This document shows, piece by piece, positions 60,066 to 64,000 of a stretch of 64,000 nt of DNA. The first letter of the stretch is position 1. Every line of letters starts with the position of its first letter. The stretch lies in the NCBI RefSeq assembly GCF_025994435.1, contig NZ_BAQK01000020.1, forward strand, positions 12,209 through 76,208, read 5' to 3'. A program made the translations under genes and the position numbers. The notes below the pieces were generated by a model. The model made no database searches. It was not told the origin of the DNA and was given only the letters and a program-made list of their open reading frames with translations. Source of the stretch: Gluconacetobacter johannae (GTDB lineage Bacteria; Pseudomonadota; Alphaproteobacteria; Acetobacterales; Acetobacteraceae).

Positions 60066-61489
60066 AACAGCCAATTCTTGCCGGGGCCGCCGCGATGCGC
60101 GCCGCCGGCCCGCTGCCGCGCGCAGCGACCCGGGATGCCGGGATGGCGCATCACGCCGTGACCACGGCCGACCTGCGCCGCGCGGCCTGGACCAGTTCCC
60201 TGGGCAGCGCCCTCGAATATTACGATTTCGCGCTCTACAGCCTGGCGGCGGCGCTGGTGTTCGGGCCGCTCTTCTTTCCGCACCAGAGCCCCAGCATCGC
60301 GCTGATCTCCAGCTTCGGCACCTATTTCCTGGGCTTTGCCGTCCGGCCTGTCGGCGGCATCCTGTTCGGGATGATGGGCGACCGGTACGGGCGCAAGATG
60401 GTCCTGCTGATTACCGTCACCCTGATGGGCGGCGCCAGCACCGCGATCGGCCTGATCCCGACCTACCAGAGCATCGGCATCTGGGCGCCGGTGCTGCTGA
60501 TCGTGCTGCGCCTGTTGCAGGGGCTGGGGGCCGGCGCGGAACAGGCGGGCGCCGCCGTGCTGATGACCGAATATGCGCCGAAGGGGCAGCGGGGATTCTA
60601 TGCCGCGCTGCCGTTCCTGGGCATCCAGATCGGCACCGTCGTTGCGGCGGTCGTGTATTTCGCGCTGCTGTTCCATGTCCAGGACGTCCTGGACAGCTGG
60701 ATGTGGCGCCTGCCGTTCCTGCTGAGTTCGCTGATCCTGCTGGTGGCGCTGTACATGCGGGTGAAGCTGAAGGAATCACCGGCCTTCGTCGAGATCGAGG
60801 AAGAGGAACGCGCGCAGTCGCAATCCCTGCCCGAGGTCGTGCGGGAATCGTGGAAGACGATCCTGCTGGGCATGGGCCTGCGGATGGCGGAAAACGGCGG
60901 ATCGTCCATCTACCAGGTGCTGGCCGTCAGCTATTCGGTCAATGTGGTGGGCATGCGTAATGCGACGGGCGCGCTGTCCCTGCTGTGCGCCGCGATCGTG
61001 GGGGCGTTCATCGTGCCGACCGCCGGCATGCTCAGTGACCGGTTCGGGCGGATCAGGGTCTATCGCGCCTTCGCGATCCTGCAACTCGTGGCCGCGATCC
61101 CGGTGTGGTACACCCTCAGCCTCGGCTACCTGCCGCTGACCATCCTGGCCCTGTCCATCGCGCTGGGCTGCGCCACCTGGGGGATGTTCGGAACGCAGGG
61201 GGCCCTGTTGCCGGAAATGTTCGGCAGCCGTCACCGGTATCTGGGCGTGTCGATGACGCGCGAGATCTCGGCCGTGCTGTCGGGCGGGCTGGCCCCGCTG
61301 GTGGGGTCGGTCATCATCGCCATGGTGTCGAGCCATTATGCCGGCGCGGCCCGTCCGGGCCTGATCTCGTGGCTGCCGCTGGCGCTGTATGTCATGCTGC
61401 TGGCCTGCATGACCATCGTGGCCACCCTGTTCGCGCCCGAACCGCGCGATCGCGACCTGCTGGACCGGCGGGACCTCATCAATACCTGA
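60062..61489 (+). CDS. MHS-family MFS transporter (metabolite:proton symporter)
   Basis: 475 residues with 12 membrane helices. Motifs of the MHS subgroup are visible: SSLGSALEYYDFALYSLAAA, FAVRPVGGILFGMMGDRYGRK and LLQGLGAGAEQAGAAVLMTE. Relatives import shikimate, ketoglutarate or other organic acids. The 30-residue N-terminal extension before the first helix is unusual and a later start is possible. It likely supplies the substrate for the enzymes encoded on both sides. Confidence 0.88.
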   Translation: MKQPILAGAAAMRAAGPLPRAATRDAGMAHHAVTTADLRRAAWTSSLGSALEYYDFALYSLAAALVFGPLFFPHQSPSIALISSFGTYFLGFAVRPVGGILFGMMGDRYGRKMVLLITVTLMGGASTAIGLIPTYQSIGIWAPVLLIVLRLLQGLGAGAEQAGAAVLMTEYAPKGQRGFYAALPFLGIQIGTVVAAVVYFALLFHVQDVLDSWMWRLPFLLSSLILLVALYMRVKLKESPAFVEIEEEERAQSQSLPEVVRESWKTILLGMGLRMAENGGSSIYQVLAVSYSVNVVGMRNATGALSLLCAAIVGAFIVPTAGMLSDRFGRIRVYRAFAILQLVAAIPVWYTLSLGYLPLTILALSIALGCATWGMFGTQGALLPEMFGSRHRYLGVSMTREISAVLSGGLAPLVGSVIIAMVSSHYAGAARPGLISWLPLALYVMLLACMTIVATLFAPEPRDRDLLDRRDLINT

Positions 61490-61568
61490 GGAGCCGCGCC
61501 GCCTCCGGATGGTTTTCCCCGCCGGGGGCGGTATCGTGGCGTCGTTTTTGGCGTGCAGGAGTATCTAC

Positions 61569-62324
61569 GTGACCGCTTCAGTCGATCATCTGGCCGGGTC
61601 CTTTCTCCGGGTCCGGTCGGGTGCGCCACCCCTGGCCCGCCTGCCCGACGGGTGCCGGGTCGTGTCCGCCGCCGACGCCTATGCGGTGCAGCACGAAACC
61701 ATCCGCGCCCTGGGCGGGCGGATCGCCGGATGGAAGGTCGGGGCCCGCACGCCCGACGCCGAGCCGTTCGCCGCCCCGATCCTGGAGGCGACCCTGTTCG
61801 ACAGCGCCACCGTGCTGCCGCCGGGCCTGTGCCGCCATATCGGCGTCGAGGCCGAGATCGCCTATCGGTTCGGCCGCGCGCTGCCCCCGCGCGACGCGCC
61901 TTACACCACCGCCGAAATCCGCGACGCGATCGCCTCGGTCCACACGGCGATCGAAATCGTGGACACGCGCTTCGTCACCCCCGGCAGCCAGCCGGCGCTG
62001 GACCATCTGGCCGACCAGCAGAGCCATGGCGCCCTGTTCGTCGGCCCCCCGGTGACGGACTGGCAATCGCTGGTGCCGCTCGAGGAACGGGTGATCCTGA
62101 CCATCGACGGCAAGGTGGTCGCCGATCATGTCGGCGGCAATTCGGCGGGCGACCCCATCCGCACGCTGGTCTGGCTGGCCGGGCATGCCGCGCGGTACGC
62201 CGGCGGCCTGGCCGAAGGCGCGATCGTCACCACCGGCTCGGCGACCGGCACCCTCTTCGTGGCGCCCGGCGCCCGCGTCAGCGCGACCTTCGCGCACCTG
62301 GGCACGCTGTCCATCACCTGCTGA
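61569..62324 (+). CDS. 2-keto-4-pentenoate hydratase/FAH-family protein
   Basis: 251 residues. It belongs to the MhpD-type hydratase branch of the FAH superfamily: AYAVQHETIRALGGRIAGWK, GVEAEIAYRFGRALP with metal-binding acids, SVHTAIEIVDTRF and VTTGSATGTLFVAPGARVSA. The family adds water to 2-hydroxypenta-2,4-dienoates or decarboxylates related keto acids. GTG 61569 is chosen for its AGGAG site. It sits in a catabolic operon with the transporter and dehydrogenases; the true substrate is unknown. Confidence 0.85.
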   Translation: MTASVDHLAGSFLRVRSGAPPLARLPDGCRVVSAADAYAVQHETIRALGGRIAGWKVGARTPDAEPFAAPILEATLFDSATVLPPGLCRHIGVEAEIAYRFGRALPPRDAPYTTAEIRDAIASVHTAIEIVDTRFVTPGSQPALDHLADQQSHGALFVGPPVTDWQSLVPLEERVILTIDGKVVADHVGGNSAGDPIRTLVWLAGHAARYAGGLAEGAIVTTGSATGTLFVAPGARVSATFAHLGTLSITC

Positions 62325-62376
62325 CCCCTGTTCCATTCCCCCGCCCGCTCCGCCGGGCGAAGACCGGAGACCATGA

Positions 62377-63303
62377 ATGAAACCCGACATTCTCCTGCTT
62401 GAACCGATGATGCCGCAGATCGAAAAGGCGCTGGACGATGCCTATACCGTGCATCGCTTCACCGACGTGGCGGCCCTGAAGGGGGTCGCGTCGTCCATCC
62501 GCGGAATCGCGACCGGCGGGGGCGTAGGCGTGCCGCCCGACGTGATGGCGGCGCTGCCGGAACTGGGGATCGTGGCGATCAACGGCATCGGCACCGACGC
62601 GGTGGACCTGAACGTGGCGCGCGAACGCGGTATCCGCGTGACGACGACGCCCGGCGTGCTGACCGCCGATGTCGCCGACATGGCCCTGGGCCTGATCCTG
62701 GCGACCTGCCGTGGGCTGGCGGTCGGGGACCGGTATGTCCGGGCCGGGTCGTGGGGCACGGCGCCGCTGGCGCTGGGGCACACCGTCACGGGGCAGAAGA
62801 TGGGGATCCTGGGCCTGGGGCAGGTCGGACGTGCGATCGCCGTGCGGGGCCAGGCGTTCGGCATGCCGATCGCCTATCACGACATCCGCGAATTCCCCGA
62901 GACCGGCTACACCTACCATGCCGACCTGGTCGAGCTGGCGCGCGCCAGCGACATCCTTGTCGTCGCGGCGTCCGGCGGCGCGCAGTCGCGCAACATCGTC
63001 AACCAGGCGGTGCTGGAGGCCCTGGGCCCCGAGGGCGTGCTGGTCAATGTCGCGCGCGGCAGCGTGGTTGACGAGGAAGCCCTGGTCGCCGCCCTGCAGG
63101 CCGGCACATTGGGCGCCGCCGGGCTGGATGTGTTCCAGCACGAACCCCATGTGCCCGACGCCCTGAAGACGATGGACAATGTCGTGTTGCAGCCCCATCG
63201 CGCCAGTGCCACGGTGGAGACGCGCCTGGCGATGGGCGACCTGGTCGTCCGCAACCTCGCCGCCTGGTTCGCCGGGGAGTCGCTGCTGACCCCGGTCGTG
63301 TAG
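62377..63303 (+). CDS. D-2-hydroxyacid dehydrogenase (hydroxypyruvate/2-ketogluconate reductase-like)
   Basis: 308 residues. The NAD motif is GILGLGQVGRAIAVRGQ. The catalytic Arg is in LVNVARGSVVDEEALV, the Glu in FQHEPHVPDAL and the His in VLQPHRASAT. These match the GHPR/2-ketogluconate reductase group. In acetic acid bacteria such enzymes reduce 2-ketogluconate or hydroxypyruvate. It starts 52 bp after the hydratase gene with a purine-rich site and appears to end the operon. Confidence 0.88.
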   Translation: MKPDILLLEPMMPQIEKALDDAYTVHRFTDVAALKGVASSIRGIATGGGVGVPPDVMAALPELGIVAINGIGTDAVDLNVARERGIRVTTTPGVLTADVADMALGLILATCRGLAVGDRYVRAGSWGTAPLALGHTVTGQKMGILGLGQVGRAIAVRGQAFGMPIAYHDIREFPETGYTYHADLVELARASDILVVAASGGAQSRNIVNQAVLEALGPEGVLVNVARGSVVDEEALVAALQAGTLGAAGLDVFQHEPHVPDALKTMDNVVLQPHRASATVETRLAMGDLVVRNLAAWFAGESLLTPVV

Positions 63304-63374
63304 CGTGAGGACGCCCCGGTGCGGCTCCCGTCCCGGGGCGTGCCGGGGCCAGGGACCGCAGGAAGGGGTTTTCG

Positions 63375-63866
63375 GTGCATTCATCGCCTGACACGGGGCC
63401 GGGAACCCTGGCCCATGTCATCCTCGACGACCTGGATGACGGGCTGCTGGCCAGCCGGACCCGGCGGAATGAGGTCGACCAGGCGATCGCGGATTTGCGG
63501 CAGACGGCCCGTTTCATGCCCGAGGGGCTGACCGGGCCGTTCAACCTGCATCTGTCGGTCCAGACCAACGGGCTGGTCTTCGACCTGCGTCACGCCGACG
63601 ACGACCGGCCGTTACGGATCTATCGGATCTCGCTGATGCCGTTCCGGCGGCTCATCAAGGATTACATCCTGCTGGTCGACAGTTTCGATGAAGCGGTGAC
63701 CGAGGGCAACACGATGCGGGTCCGGGCCATCGACATGGGGCGGCGCGGCCTGCACAATGACGGCGCCGAACTGATGATCGACCGCCTGCGCGGCAAGATC
63801 GAGATGGACGCCGAAACCGCGCGCCGGCTGTTCACCCTGGCCTGCATCCTGCAACAGCGCCGATAA
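63375..63866 (+). CDS. UPF0262 family protein
   Basis: 163 residues, an alphaproteobacterial family of unknown function. Conserved segments: LDDLDDGLLASRTRRNEVDQ, FMPEGLTGPFNLHLSVQTNG and LRIYRISLMPFRRLIKDYIL, then AIDMGRRGLHNDGAELM. A GTG start at 63375 follows GGAAGGGG. In many relatives it neighbours hisD and a low-molecular-weight phosphatase, which are not within this window. Confidence 0.85.
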   Translation: MHSSPDTGPGTLAHVILDDLDDGLLASRTRRNEVDQAIADLRQTARFMPEGLTGPFNLHLSVQTNGLVFDLRHADDDRPLRIYRISLMPFRRLIKDYILLVDSFDEAVTEGNTMRVRAIDMGRRGLHNDGAELMIDRLRGKIEMDAETARRLFTLACILQQRR

Positions 63867-63879
63867 AAGGAAGGCCGGG

Positions 63880-64000
63880 CGTCAGAGCCTGTTTGAAAAT
63901 GCGCGCTGGCGGCGATCCGACGCGCGTTTTCTGCGCTTCGGTGCTCGAAAACACACGCCGGGCGCTTCACTGCGTTCCGCTCTCGCTCGCCAGCCCACAT
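63880..64000. repeat. Structured non-coding sequence at window edge
   Basis: Contains GAAAATGCGCG with its near-perfect complement CGCGCGTTTTC 22 bp on, and GCTGGCG matched by CGCCAGC near 63990. It begins GAGCCTGTTTGAAA, like the end of an insertion sequence or a dispersed repeat, but no transposase is visible before the edge. Confidence 0.35.

Noticed and set aside
63880..64000. Complete insertion sequence at the right edge
   Set aside because: Only an end-like sequence and inverted repeats are visible; no transposase frame lies within the window.

Overview
The window is GC-rich (roughly 65%) chromosome of an alphaproteobacterium, most likely an acetic acid bacterium (Acetobacteraceae). 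I infer this from the gene order mnmE-mnmG-rsmG-parA-parB with rho nearby, from maf and hemE flanking what looks like the replication origin, and from the sugar/polyol-type oxidoreductases. No single marker proves genus or species.

Layout. 1-11.5 kb: start of trpB (minus), a CorA-type metal transporter, rho, an AT-rich orphan gene, a quinone reductase, ogt, then the tRNA-modification and partition block mnmE-mnmG-rsmG-parA-parB. Two parS sites lie inside coding sequence, one in mnmE and one over the rsmG start. 11.6-33.1 kb: a 21.4-kb integrated element bounded by a 55-bp direct repeat of the 3' part of tRNA-Lys(CUU). It carries a tyrosine integrase, an excisionase-like protein, a prim-pol protein, a RepA-like ATPase, a candidate iteron origin, both terminase subunits, three large internal-virion-type proteins and a RuvC-like nuclease. 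I find no portal, capsid, tail or lysis gene. On its other side it has a repressor at an overlapping divergent promoter, a chain of seven tiny overlapping genes, a HipA-like kinase with a HIRAN protein, and a tRNA-shaped RNA whose 3' half is encoded before its 5' half.

33.1-45 kb: an OYE reductase with a divergent LysR regulator, two exported peptidases, two small lipoproteins, a tesA-ybbA-ybbP-like block, tRNA-Ala(GGC) and maf. 45.6-46.05 kb: the probable oriC, with degenerate DnaA boxes, an AT-rich stretch and a roughly tenfold excess of GTAC. 46-58 kb: hemE, a HAD phosphatase, hemJ, an aldose epimerase, a SRAP protein, PsiE, a MocR regulator divergent from a LysE exporter and racemase, a diguanylate cyclase, tRNA-Ala(CGC), YggT and an idonate-type dehydrogenase. 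58-63.3 kb: a catabolic-looking operon (Gfo/Idh dehydrogenase, MHS transporter, hydratase, 2-hydroxyacid dehydrogenase), then a UPF0262 gene.

Eight modular palindromic repeats (REP-like) sit at gene ends outside the integrated element, and one forms the last codons of a peptidase gene. The most interesting items are the permuted tRNA, the capsid-less element that carries terminase and ejection-type proteins, and the GTAC-saturated origin. All calls come from reading the sequence; no database search was run.
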